From: Suilimivivens sp963638365
Lineage (GTDB): Bacteria; Bacillota; Clostridia; Lachnospirales; Lachnospiraceae
Direction: 5' to 3'
Assembly (NCBI GenBank): GCA_963638365.1
Contig: CAVHRK010000097.1
Coordinates: 15,536 to 79,535 of the forward strand
Length of the DNA stretch: 64,000 nt
The stretch's first letter is position 1. The number at the start of each line of letters is the position of its first letter. The notes below the pieces were generated by a model. It did no database searches. It was not told the DNA's origin and saw only the letters and a program-made list of their open reading frames with translations. Below are positions 16,458-24,704 of the stretch, one piece after another. Made by a program: the position numbers and the translations under genes.

Positions 16458-17888
16458 CTACTTTTCAATGGTTTCATCCACCGGAAGATCAAATCCGAAA
16501 TAGCGGACCGCATTCCGGTAGGAAATATCTTTCACGATTTCTTTTAAGGTTGCAAGGTCATCCGGAAATTCTCCGTTTTCCACCAGTTCACCAAGCAGAT
16601 TACAAAGAATCCGGCGGAAGTATTCATGTCTCGTGTAAGAGATGAAACTCCGGGAGTCGGTCAGCATTCCGACAAAGCCGGACAGGTTGCCGGAGGCAGC
16701 CAGAGATAATAACTGGTTCCGCATACCGTTCTTGTGATCGTTAAACCACCAGGCACTTCCGTGCTGCAGCTTCGATACCGCAGTCGAATCCTGAAAGCAT
16801 CCCATGATACAGTCAATCGCTTCATTGTCGTGTGGATTAAGACTGTAGAGGATGGTTTTCGGAAGTTCATCGGTTTCACACAGAGCGTTTAAGAACTCCG
16901 CCAGTGTGGAAACCGGAGCAGAATCCCCGATGCTGTCAAAGCCGGTATCGGCACCGATGCGGACAAACATCTTGTGATTGTTGTCACGGCGTACTCCATA
17001 GTGAAGCTGCATCACCCAGTTGCGGTGCTGGTATTCCCGTCCGAGGAAAAGAAGGAGTGCCGTTTCATATTGCAGTTCCTCCTGTGTATCCACCATTTGT
17101 CCCTGCATCCGCTTTGCAAAGATTTCCTCAATAAGGGAATCAGAAGCAGGAGAGAACATGACATAAGGCAGTCCATGGTCACTGACAAGACACCCTCTTT
17201 GGGCAAAATAATCCATCCGGATGGAGAGAGCTTTTTTCAGATCCTCAAAGGTGGTAATCGGAATCCCGGAAACCTCTGCAAGAGTATGAATGTAATCCGG
17301 GAAATCCGGTTTTCCGATGGAAACGGCACGGTCCGGACGCCATGCCGGAAGAACCTGAACCGGGAAGCTTTCATCTTCTGCAAGCTGCATATGATATTCG
17401 AGGGTATCCACCGGATCATCCGTGGTGCAAAGCAGGGTAACGTGGGAGCGTTCGATGATGGAACGGGCACTCATGGAAGGATCCGCAAGCTTTTCGTTAC
17501 AGAGGTTCCAGACCTGCTCCGCAGTATCTTTATTCAGAATGCCGTGGTAGTCAAAGTAACGCTGCAATTCCAGATGGCTCCAGTGATAAAGGGGATTGCC
17601 GACCGCTTTGCCAAGAACTTCTGCCCATTTGAAGAATTTCTCCTTATCCGGAGCATCGCCGGTAATGAAGAGTTCCTCCACACCGCAGGCGCGCATGAAA
17701 CGCCACTTATAATGATCGCCGCCAAGCCACAGCGAGGTGATGTTGTCAAAATGACGATCCTCCGCGATTTCCTTCGGACTGATATGGCAGTGATAATCCA
17801 GAACCGGCATCGTTTCCGCTGCCTCGTGGTAAAGCTTTTGTGCAGTTTCGCTATGTAATAAGAAATCCTGATCCATAAACGGTTTCAT
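16458..17888 (-). CDS. uxaC: Glucuronate isomerase
   Basis: A 476-residue UxaC-family isomerase of the amidohydrolase superfamily, converting D-glucuronate to D-fructuronate and D-galacturonate to D-tagaturonate. The N-terminus MKPFMDQDFLL, the metal-site DYHCHISPKEIAED (about residues 31-44) and LWLGGDHYKWR are diagnostic. The later MLTDSRSFISYTRHEYFRR is also conserved. Length matches the family. GGAGG lies just upstream of the ATG on the minus strand. It is transcribed towards eda-kdgK, so initial and final hexuronate steps face each other, while uxaB/uxuB and uxaA/uxuA are not in the window. It lies 17 bases downstream of tmcAL on the same strand and may be read from the same transcript. 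Confidence 0.95.
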   Translation of the reverse strand: MKPFMDQDFLLHSETAQKLYHEAAETMPVLDYHCHISPKEIAEDRHFDNITSLWLGGDHYKWRFMRACGVEELFITGDAPDKEKFFKWAEVLGKAVGNPLYHWSHLELQRYFDYHGILNKDTAEQVWNLCNEKLADPSMSARSIIERSHVTLLCTTDDPVDTLEYHMQLAEDESFPVQVLPAWRPDRAVSIGKPDFPDYIHTLAEVSGIPITTFEDLKKALSIRMDYFAQRGCLVSDHGLPYVMFSPASDSLIEEIFAKRMQGQMVDTQEELQYETALLLFLGREYQHRNWVMQLHYGVRRDNNHKMFVRIGADTGFDSIGDSAPVSTLAEFLNALCETDELPKTILYSLNPHDNEAIDCIMGCFQDSTAVSKLQHGSAWWFNDHKNGMRNQLLSLAASGNLSGFVGMLTDSRSFISYTRHEYFRRILCNLLGELVENGEFPDDLATLKEIVKDISYRNAVRYFGFDLPVDETIEK

Positions 17889-17905
17889 GAAATACCTCCA
17901 TTTCT

Positions 17906-19162
17906 TTACCAGACAATCGGCGACTGCTGGTATTCATTGTGTAATAGTGTCTGATTTTTGCTGGAAGCAACGGCTTCGTAAGTATGAGCGATGCGGACAT
18001 CTTCCTTAAACAGCGCTAATCCATCTCCGGATAACAGGGAAGGGGCATCGGCAGGCTTTGCAATCAGCGGAATCTCGCTTTCCTTCTTGATCCGGTTTAA
18101 AAGAGGGGAAGCACTCTTACGGAAGCCAAGGAGCCTTGCGTAGGGAATCTGTAAACAAGCGTCAGAGTCCTTAAGAAAGGCCTGGGTCTTTCGCAGATCG
18201 AGTAGAATGTGCATCAAGACACGGCTGATCCGGGTATAGGTGAGATCCCTGGACTTCAATAGCTGGCAAAAGCTGGTGAAATCACGGTATTCCGGAAGAT
18301 ACTTCGCAATCTTCAAGGAAAGATCTTCACTGCAGTCTTCGAAGCAGGAGTAGCCATCTGCCTGGTCGGAGAGCAGTTTATAATGCAGAAGCAGGGAAAA
18401 ATCTGCTTCGGAGATTCCATAATGGATGTCCGGATCCGACTTCCAGATCGGGAGTACCTGTGCCGGAATCTGGGAGACAAAGAGGGTATCTTTGAGGAGA
18501 GAATCCAGAGAATTCCCGTGTGATGTGGCTGCCTTGCGGAGTGCAGAGGCAGAAGAATAGCTGTCGGAATCTGCAGAAAGCTGTGGGCTGTGATAGCCTT
18601 CTCCGTTTCGCAGAATCGAAACCGGTGTAATGGAGCTGTGGCGGCGGATCAACGACTTACAGTACTCAATCCCGAGGATGTTATTCGGCAAAAACATGGT
18701 GCCGGAATGATCCTGCATGGCATTCTGGACGGCAGCCGGGTAGGAAAGCCCCTGTTTCTGACAGGAAGCGAGCACTTTACGGTATTCCGGATCCTGCTCC
18801 AAGGTAAGCTGTTTTTGTGCATAGTAGGAAAGCTGTGTGGCATTTCCACATTCGCTTCCGAAAGAAAGCAGGTCGACCACGCGAAGACGGTCGATCAGGG
18901 AAACGGCCCCTTCGGCAAACCCTTCCGCACTCGAAAGGGCATAGCGGGAGGGCAGTTCCATCACGATATCGGCGCCCCCTGCAAGAGCCATTTTGGCACG
19001 GAGATATTTGTTCATCAGAGCCGGTGCTCCGCGCTGTACGAAGTTCCCGCTCATGACAACGATGATATAATCGGCCTCCGCCATGGCACGGGTTTTTAAT
19101 AAATGATATTCATGTCCCTTGTGAAAAGGGTTGTATTCGGCAATTACTGCGGCTGTTTTCAT
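17906..19162 (-). CDS. tmcAL: tRNA(Met) cytidine acetate ligase
   Basis: A 418-residue nucleotidyltransferase-fold enzyme (YlbM/TmcAL family). In Bacillus it uses ATP and acetate to make N4-acetylcytidine at the wobble base of elongator tRNA-Met. The diagnostic motif is AEYNPFHKGHEYHL (about residues 6-19), which contains the HxGH nucleotide-binding signature. The SGNFVQRGAPALMNKYLRA segment follows. The C-terminal part is helical. ATG 19162 is chosen over the upstream in-frame 19183, because AAGGAG on the minus strand sits 8 bases before it. It is divergent from pta-ackA, a common Clostridia arrangement that places the acetate-using enzyme beside the acetate-producing genes. Confidence 0.9.
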   Translation of the reverse strand: MKTAAVIAEYNPFHKGHEYHLLKTRAMAEADYIIVVMSGNFVQRGAPALMNKYLRAKMALAGGADIVMELPSRYALSSAEGFAEGAVSLIDRLRVVDLLSFGSECGNATQLSYYAQKQLTLEQDPEYRKVLASCQKQGLSYPAAVQNAMQDHSGTMFLPNNILGIEYCKSLIRRHSSITPVSILRNGEGYHSPQLSADSDSYSSASALRKAATSHGNSLDSLLKDTLFVSQIPAQVLPIWKSDPDIHYGISEADFSLLLHYKLLSDQADGYSCFEDCSEDLSLKIAKYLPEYRDFTSFCQLLKSRDLTYTRISRVLMHILLDLRKTQAFLKDSDACLQIPYARLLGFRKSASPLLNRIKKESEIPLIAKPADAPSLLSGDGLALFKEDVRIAHTYEAVASSKNQTLLHNEYQQSPIVW

Positions 19163-19181
19163 AGTGTACTCCTTTTTACCC

Positions 19182-19211
19182 ACTATATCATAGGGAAGGT
19201 GGGATCAGCAA
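19182..19211 (-). promoter_or_regulatory. Predicted promoter of tmcAL(-uxaC)
   Basis: On the minus strand TTGCTG (19211-19206) and TATAGT (19187-19182) are 18 bases apart. The tmcAL ATG begins at 19162. An alternative -10, TATGAT, overlaps it. Confidence 0.5.
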
Positions 19212-19268
19212 TTTAAAAAAGAGGCGAAAATGTTTCGAAAATTGCACAAAGTTTTTACATGTGGGGAC

Positions 19269-19297
19269 TTGTCGGAAAAGGCAGAATGGGCTATTAT
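19269..19297 (+). promoter_or_regulatory. Predicted promoter of pta-ackA
   Basis: TTGTCG (19269-19274) and TATTAT (19292-19297) are 17 bases apart. The pta ATG is at 19329, giving a leader of about 25 bases. Confidence 0.6.
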
Positions 19298-19328
19298 TTT
19301 TACATAAGCTGTGAAAGGAGACAGTGTG

Positions 19329-20330
19329 ATGTCGTACATTGATATTATTAAAGACAAAGCAAGAATGGACAAGAAGACGATTGTCCTTCCGGAGACAACG
19401 GATAAGAGGACGCTGATTGCAGCGGCCCAGATTATTCAGGAAGGAATTGCCAATATCATTATGATTGGTGATGCCGAGAAGATCATGGACGGGGCAACGT
19501 GGCTCGAGATTGATCTGACCGGAGTGAAGATTGTGAATCCGCTCCTTTGTGAGAAGCTGGAAGATTATGTACAATTATTATATGAAACCCGTAAGAATAA
19601 AGGAATGACCGTAGAGAAGGCAAGAGAGATCCTGTTAAGCGATCCGCTGACCTTCGGCGTTATTATGGTTAAGGCCAATGATGCAGACGGAATGGTAGCC
19701 GGTGCATGCCACGCGACCGCAGATACCCTTCGTCCGGCCTTACAGATTCTGAAGACTGCGCCCGGCGTCAAACTGGTATCCGGTTTCTTCCTGATGTGTG
19801 TACCGGACTGCGAATATGGAGAGAACGGAACCTTCCTGTTTGCAGACTGTGGTCTGAATCAGGATCCTACCGCAGAAGAGCTTGCCGCTATTGCCGATTC
19901 TTCCGCAAGAAGCTTTAAGAGCCTTGTCGGAGCCAAGCCGATCATTGCGATGCTTTCCCATTCCACGAAGGGAAGTGCGAAGCATCCGTTAGTAGATAAA
20001 GTGGTAGAGGCCACCAGAATTGCCCATGAGCAGTACCCGGGACTCTGCATCGATGGTGAGATGCAGCCGGATGCGGCCCTTGTTCCTTCCATTGCGAAGT
20101 CCAAGGCCCCCGGAAGTGAAGTTGCAGGCAAAGCAAATGTCCTGATTTTCCCGAATCTGGACTGCGGTAATATCGGTTATAAGCTGGTACAGCGTTTAGG
20201 AAAGGCCGAAGCCTACGGACCGATGCTTCAGGGAATTGCAAAGCCGGTAAACGACCTGTCCAGAGGATGTTCCTGGCAGGATATCGTCGGTGTTGTGGCA
20301 CTGACCGCCGTACAGGCACAGTTATCTTAA
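19329..20330 (+). CDS. pta: Phosphate acetyltransferase
   Basis: A 333-residue phosphotransacetylase that converts acetyl-CoA and phosphate to acetyl phosphate. This is the short catalytic-domain form usual in Firmicutes, without the N-terminal DRTGG regions of E. coli Pta. Marks are the opening KDKARMDKKTIVLPETTDKR, the MVAGACHATADTLRPALQ segment and the MLSHSTKGSAKHP motif with the catalytic serine region. IDGEMQPDAALVP follows. ATG 19329 has AAGGAG (19315-19320) upstream; the earlier ATG at 19311 lies before that site. It is followed after 27 bases by ackA, so together they yield acetate and ATP. Confidence 0.95.
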   Translation: MSYIDIIKDKARMDKKTIVLPETTDKRTLIAAAQIIQEGIANIIMIGDAEKIMDGATWLEIDLTGVKIVNPLLCEKLEDYVQLLYETRKNKGMTVEKAREILLSDPLTFGVIMVKANDADGMVAGACHATADTLRPALQILKTAPGVKLVSGFFLMCVPDCEYGENGTFLFADCGLNQDPTAEELAAIADSSARSFKSLVGAKPIIAMLSHSTKGSAKHPLVDKVVEATRIAHEQYPGLCIDGEMQPDAALVPSIAKSKAPGSEVAGKANVLIFPNLDCGNIGYKLVQRLGKAEAYGPMLQGIAKPVNDLSRGCSWQDIVGVVALTAVQAQLS

Positions 20331-20357
20331 CAGTTTAACAGAGAGAGGATTGGAAGA

Positions 20358-21557
20358 ATGAATATTTTAGTCATTAACTGTGGAAGTTCTTCTTTGAAGT
20401 TCCAGTTGATTAATTCGGAAACAGAAGAAGTCATTGCAAAGGGCTTATGTGAGCGTATTGCGATTGAGGGAAGCCGTATGGTTTATACCCCGAAGGGCGG
20501 AGAGAAGCAGATTACAGAGGCTCCGATGCCGGATCATACCGCTGCAATCCAGATGGTGCTTTCTGCACTGACCGATGAAAAGACCGGTGTTGTGAAGGAT
20601 CTTGGTGAGATCGGAGCAGTCGGACACCGTATTGTGCACGGTGGAGAGAAGTTTGCAAGTTCTACCGTGATTACCGAAGAAGTATTAAAGGCAATTGAAG
20701 AGTGTAATGATCTTGCTCCATTACATAATCCTGCCAACCTGATCGGCATCCGTGCCTGCCAGCAGCTCATGAAGGACACCCCGATGGTAGCCGTATTCGA
20801 TACCGCATTCCATCAGACCATGCCGGAGGAGGCTTACCTTTACGGACTTCCGTATCATTATTACGAGGATTACAAGATCCGCCGTTACGGTTTCCACGGA
20901 ACCAGCCATTCCTATGTATCAAAGAAAGCTGCAGAGCTTTTAGGACAGGATTATGAGAGCCTGAAACTGATCGTGTGCCACCTTGGAAACGGTGCCAGCG
21001 TATCCGCAGTAAAGAATGGCAAGTGCGTAGATACTTCGATGGGACTTACCCCGTTGGAGGGTCTGATCATGGGAACCCGTTCCGGTGATCTGGATCCTGC
21101 GATCGTAGAATTCATCTGCAACAAAGAAAACAAAGATGTTCATGAGGTTTTAAATATCCTGAATAAGGAATCCGGAATTTATGGCCTGTCCGAGGATTAC
21201 TCCTCCGACTTCCGTGATCTGGAAGAAGGCTATGTGGAAGATAAAGAAAACTGTGTCCGTGCCGTAGATGCGTTCTGTTACCGTGTTGCAAAGTATGTTG
21301 GTGCTTATGCGGCAGCCATGAACGGAGTGGATGCAATCTGCTTTACCGCAGGCGTTGGTGAGAACAGCGGTTTTGTCAGAAGCCTGATCTGTAAGTACTT
21401 CGGATACCTTGGCGTGACCCTGAATGAAGAGGAGAACGAGAAGCGCGGCGAAGCCCTCATTGTTTCCACGAAAGACAGCCGTACGAAGATTTTAGTGATT
21501 CCTACGAACGAAGAACTTGCCATTGCAAGAGAAACGGCAGCACTGGTTCAGAAATAG
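20358..21557 (+). CDS. ackA: Acetate kinase
   Basis: A 399-residue ASKHA-fold kinase making ATP and acetate from acetyl phosphate, the main substrate-level phosphorylation step of fermentation. The N-terminal phosphate-binding VINCGSSSLKFQL is intact. So are AVGHRIVHGGEKF, FHGTSHSYVSKKA, the CHLGNGASVSA loop and the adenosine-site TAGVGENSGFVR near the C-terminus. It is full length for the family. It shares the pta transcript. No clear terminator follows; the next gene has a very strong promoter of its own. Confidence 0.97.
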   Translation: MNILVINCGSSSLKFQLINSETEEVIAKGLCERIAIEGSRMVYTPKGGEKQITEAPMPDHTAAIQMVLSALTDEKTGVVKDLGEIGAVGHRIVHGGEKFASSTVITEEVLKAIEECNDLAPLHNPANLIGIRACQQLMKDTPMVAVFDTAFHQTMPEEAYLYGLPYHYYEDYKIRRYGFHGTSHSYVSKKAAELLGQDYESLKLIVCHLGNGASVSAVKNGKCVDTSMGLTPLEGLIMGTRSGDLDPAIVEFICNKENKDVHEVLNILNKESGIYGLSEDYSSDFRDLEEGYVEDKENCVRAVDAFCYRVAKYVGAYAAAMNGVDAICFTAGVGENSGFVRSLICKYFGYLGVTLNEEENEKRGEALIVSTKDSRTKILVIPTNEELAIARETAALVQK

Positions 21558-21581
21558 TTTTAGAAAAATAAAAAGAGCCCC

Positions 21582-21610
21582 TTGACAAAGTCAGGGACCA
21601 TCGCTATAAT
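21582..21610 (+). promoter_or_regulatory. Perfect consensus sigma-A promoter of yceD-rpmF
   Basis: TTGACA (21582-21587), a 17-base spacer and TATAAT (21605-21610) match the consensus at all twelve bases, the best promoter in the window. The -35 lies in an imperfect palindrome (CCCTTGAC/GTCAGGG). Transcription should start near 21617. Confidence 0.85.
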
Positions 21611-21670
21611 TGTTGGAGTGTGCGATAGTATGTTTGCTATGGCATGACACCCACTTTAAGGGAGTAAGAT

Positions 21671-22198
21671 ATGTTGATCAATCTGACAGATGTTTTTACT
21701 TCTGAGGGAAAAGTCAGAAGAGAAAGCTTTACGTATGAACCCGGAACGGTTGAATATTTTGGTTTTGAGTATCCAATCCTTTCCAAAACGGATGCAGAGA
21801 TTACGTTTCAGAATATTGGAAACAACAGGATCCTGCTTACGGGGACTATGGAGCTTGATTTGGAAATTCCCTGTGATCGATGTCTGCAGCCGGTGAGAAC
21901 AACGGTACATGTTCCAATGGAGTATGAACTGGCATCCCCGGAAGCGACAGAGCAATCAGAAGACGCAGATGAACGGAGTTTCATGGTCGGATACGAGTTT
22001 GACGTAGATGCTTTCATAGAAAGTGAGATAAGTTTTAATATGCCGACGAAGATCCTGTGTAAGCCGGATTGTAAGGGGATTTGCAAGGTGTGTGGAAAGA
22101 ACCTGAATGAAGGCGATTGTGGGTGCGACCAGTTCGTACCGGATCCTAGAATGGCAGCTATCAAAGATATTTACGATGCGTTTAATAAGGAGGTGTAA
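21671..22198 (+). CDS. yceD: YceD family protein (DUF177), 23S rRNA/L32-associated
   Basis: A 175-residue DUF177 protein. This family nearly always precedes rpmF and is implicated in 23S rRNA accumulation in bacteria and plastids. The PCDRCLQPV motif (about residues 64-72) and the second cysteine cluster CKPDCKGICKVCGKNLNEG (about 127-145) could bind zinc. An acidic stretch lies between. ATG 21671 has AAGGGAG (21657-21663) upstream. The stop is 2 bases before the rpmF ATG. It shares a consensus promoter with rpmF and has a structured leader. Confidence 0.9.
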   Translation: MLINLTDVFTSEGKVRRESFTYEPGTVEYFGFEYPILSKTDAEITFQNIGNNRILLTGTMELDLEIPCDRCLQPVRTTVHVPMEYELASPEATEQSEDADERSFMVGYEFDVDAFIESEISFNMPTKILCKPDCKGICKVCGKNLNEGDCGCDQFVPDPRMAAIKDIYDAFNKEV

Positions 22199-22200
22199 AG

Positions 22201-22380
22201 ATGTCTATCTGTCCTAAGAATAAATCTTCTAAAGCTAGAAGAGATAAGAGAAGAGCTAACTGGAAAATGAGCGTACCTGGATTAGTTAAGTGCAGCAAGT
22301 GTGGAGCACTCATGATGCCTCACAGAGTCTGCAAGAACTGCGGATCCTACAACAAGAAAGAGATCATCGCTCAGGATTAA
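22201..22380 (+). CDS. rpmF: 50S ribosomal protein L32
   Basis: A 59-residue ribosomal protein. It begins MSICPKNKSSKARRDKRRAN and contains two CxxC pairs (CSKCG and CKNCG, residues 31-51) forming the zinc ribbon of the C+ type of L32. AAGGAGG at the end of yceD (22189-22195) is the ribosome-binding site. A strong terminator follows, so the yceD-rpmF unit ends here. In many relatives plsX comes next, but here plsX is 32 kb away. Confidence 0.97.
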   Translation: MSICPKNKSSKARRDKRRANWKMSVPGLVKCSKCGALMMPHRVCKNCGSYNKKEIIAQD

Positions 22381-22391
22381 TCCGAAAGTCA

Positions 22392-22420
22392 AGGCTTCCC
22401 GTAATCGGGAAGCCTTTTTA
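22392..22420 (+). terminator. Terminator of yceD-rpmF
   Basis: AGGCTTCCCG (22392-22401), loop TAAT, CGGGAAGCCT (22406-22415), then TTTTAC. A 10-bp perfect stem. Confidence 0.92.
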
Positions 22421-22433
22421 CATGCCGATATAG

Positions 22434-22462
22434 TTGAAAAAACCTTATCAATACGATACGAT
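22434..22462 (+). promoter_or_regulatory. Predicted promoter of the EAL phosphodiesterase gene
   Basis: TTGAAA (22434-22439) and TACGAT (22457-22462) are 17 bases apart, just after the rpmF terminator. This puts the transcript start near 22469 and supports ATG 22506 as the start codon. Confidence 0.6.
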
Positions 22463-22505
22463 AGTCCTATCTTATGAAAGATCAGGTCATACCTGGGGGT
22501 GGAGA

Positions 22506-24416
22506 ATGGCTTACAATATTCATTATGATGTTGCAGCGGCATTCCTGATGGGCATCTTACTGATTTACTTTTACTGTAAGAAGAGCATCCGGACGATGTC
22601 AACGAATATATTTGCGGCGCTTTTGTGGCTGTCTTTTGGATCGGATTTCCTGGATGGGGTTACGGTATATGCCTATGCGCATCCTTTTCCGGTGGCGGCA
22701 GAGTATGCATTAAATATGTTATATCTGCTTTCTTTTAATCTCATTCCTGTAGTGTACAATTTATATCTGCTGAGTCTTGTTAAGGATAAGAAGGAGTGGA
22801 CGGTGTGGAACCGTGTGCTTTTGTTTGTGCCTTACCTTATTTCGGCAGTGCTGATTCTGGGAACACCATGGACCGGACTGATTTTCACGTATGATTACGT
22901 GAATGGTTATCAGCATGGAAGGATCTTTCCGTTTTTGTATGGCGTGTCCGTATATTACATGCTCTTTTCCTGGTATATGATTATTCATTACCGCAAGAAG
23001 CTGGTACGGGCACAGCGTGCCGTTGTCTGGGTGTATACGGCTTTATGCATGGGAGGAATCCTGGTGCAGGCGGATATGTCCCATATTCTGATTTTGCAGT
23101 TTTGCGTTTCTGTGTCGATCCTGTTGGCGTACCTGTCTTTAGAGAATCCGGATGATGATATGGAGGCCCTGCTTGGAATCTATAACCGGAAGGGCTTTGT
23201 TAAGATGATGAAGAAAACCATGGAGAAGAATAAGAGCTTCGAAGTGGAGATTTTTAACATTGACAATTACCGTCTTGTCCGGGATATTCTCGGGGTTGAA
23301 AAGAGCAGTGCGGTCATGAAGCAGGCTGTTGAAGCGTTGGATAAAAAGATTCCGCATGTCAATCTGTTCTGCTTAAATGAGGGACAGCTTGTGGCATTTA
23401 CTGAGAACGCGGCAGGAATCGATAATGTATCAATTGACTGGATCCGTCTGGAGTTACAGAAGACCGTCACCTTAGATGATGTGGACATTACGCTTTCGGT
23501 ATCGAACTTTGAACTGCTTTATCCACGGGATGCCAGCCGTATGGCAGAAATCGTCGATATCATTGATTATTCCCTGAATTTTGTTGTGGATGAAGAGGTG
23601 GAAGGACGCCGTCTTGCAAGTGAGAAAAATTTAGAGAACCGTAAGAGGGAAAATAAGATTACCCATATTTTACAGCGTGCGATTGCCAACGAAGAATTCG
23701 AGATTTATTACCAGCCGATTTATTCGGTGAAGGACCAGTGCTTCAATTCTGCAGAAGCGCTGATCCGGCTGCATGATGAGGAACTGGGATTTATCAGCCC
23801 AGAGGATTTTATTCCGCTTGCAGAGAAAAATGGAATGATTTTTAAGATAGGAGAATTCGTATTCCGTTCGGTATGTAAGGCAATTTCCGAAAAGAAGCTG
23901 GAGCAGTATGGGCTGGAATATATTGAAGTCAATCTTTCTGTGGCACAGTGCATGCAGGAGAATTTACATAAGACATTACTTGCAATCATGGATGAATACC
24001 ATGTGCCGTATTCCTTCATCAATCTGGAGATTACAGAGACCGCGGTAACCGTTTCCAAGGAGACACTGCGGAACAACATTGAGTTCCTGCGTAAAAAGGG
24101 TGTCACCTTCTCCATGGACGATTATGGAACCGGATATTCGAACATTACCAATGTCATTACTTATCCATTCCATATTGTGAAGATGGATAAGAGCATTGTC
24201 TGGTATGCGATGGAAAATGATCGTGCCTTAAGTACCTTGAAGCATTCCATCAATATGATTAAATCTCTGAATATGGATATTGTCGCAGAGGGTGTGGAGA
24301 CGAAGGAACAGTCGCAGGCTCTGCAGGAAATGGGCTGTGACTATTTGCAGGGATATTACTATTCAAAGCCCATTCCGCTCGATGCCTTTATTACCTTTAT
24401 TTCCGAAAACTCATAA
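22506..24416 (+). CDS. Membrane EAL-domain c-di-GMP phosphodiesterase with degenerate GGDEF
   Basis: A 636-residue protein with seven predicted N-terminal membrane segments (about residues 8-220, from AAAFLMGILLIYFY to SVSILLAYLSL). A GGDEF-like domain follows in which the active-site position reads NEGQL, so it should not synthesise c-di-GMP. The C-terminal EAL domain (about residues 385-630) retains the EALIRL, VNLS, EITET, MDDYGTGYSN, VKMDKS and EGVET motifs. It is therefore probably an active hydrolase making pGpG. The degenerate GGDEF may bind GTP as an activator, as known for several such hybrids. The ATG at 22506 follows GGGGGTGGAG. The 3' end overlaps the convergent gene below by 20 bases. 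Confidence 0.9.
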   Translation: MAYNIHYDVAAAFLMGILLIYFYCKKSIRTMSTNIFAALLWLSFGSDFLDGVTVYAYAHPFPVAAEYALNMLYLLSFNLIPVVYNLYLLSLVKDKKEWTVWNRVLLFVPYLISAVLILGTPWTGLIFTYDYVNGYQHGRIFPFLYGVSVYYMLFSWYMIIHYRKKLVRAQRAVVWVYTALCMGGILVQADMSHILILQFCVSVSILLAYLSLENPDDDMEALLGIYNRKGFVKMMKKTMEKNKSFEVEIFNIDNYRLVRDILGVEKSSAVMKQAVEALDKKIPHVNLFCLNEGQLVAFTENAAGIDNVSIDWIRLELQKTVTLDDVDITLSVSNFELLYPRDASRMAEIVDIIDYSLNFVVDEEVEGRRLASEKNLENRKRENKITHILQRAIANEEFEIYYQPIYSVKDQCFNSAEALIRLHDEELGFISPEDFIPLAEKNGMIFKIGEFVFRSVCKAISEKKLEQYGLEYIEVNLSVAQCMQENLHKTLLAIMDEYHVPYSFINLEITETAVTVSKETLRNNIEFLRKKGVTFSMDDYGTGYSNITNVITYPFHIVKMDKSIVWYAMENDRALSTLKHSINMIKSLNMDIVAEGVETKEQSQALQEMGCDYLQGYYYSKPIPLDAFITFISENS

Positions 24417-24660
24417 GCTTTTCCATTTTGGCGAGTTCTTCCGGGGAAGCATGCTTTTTAAGAACATTAACAATGGATTGGAATTCCTGATCCGTGAAGT
24501 TAATGTTTTTTTCTTTTCCACGCTTCATGACTGCCATGAGAAACGGCATCATCTGTTCCTTGGAAAGTGAAGCACTTTCAAAAATCAACGCCTGCAAAAA
24601 TTGCAGCTTGTAGGGAGCAATTCCCTGTAAAGAGGGATCGTTCATCCATTCATTCGTCAT
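24397..24660 (-). CDS. Conserved small hypothetical protein (87 aa)
   Basis: I do not recognise a family. The 87-residue product is probably all helical, with Met-rich amphipathic helices (QALIFESASLSKEQMMPF, then LMAVMKRGKEK) and no signal peptide, membrane segment or cysteine. A strong AAAGGAGG precedes the ATG on the minus strand, which supports it as a real gene. It is the last of three minus-strand genes (25541 to 24397) and lies 44 bases after the 156-residue gene. Both share a soluble, Met/Gln-rich character and may act together. Its end overlaps the EAL gene tail to tail by 20 bases, so transcripts from both sides run into each other. Confidence 0.75.
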   Translation of the reverse strand: MTNEWMNDPSLQGIAPYKLQFLQALIFESASLSKEQMMPFLMAVMKRGKEKNINFTDQEFQSIVNVLKKHASPEELAKMEKLMSFRK

Positions 24661-24704
24661 AAGGGGTATCCTCCTTTAAAAAAATTGGTTATTATTTCAG
24701 AAAA

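Noticed and set aside
16974..17858. Long plus-strand frame (294 codons) opposite uxaC
   Set aside because: It is antisense to a fully conserved uxaC, has no ribosome site and encodes no recognisable motif.
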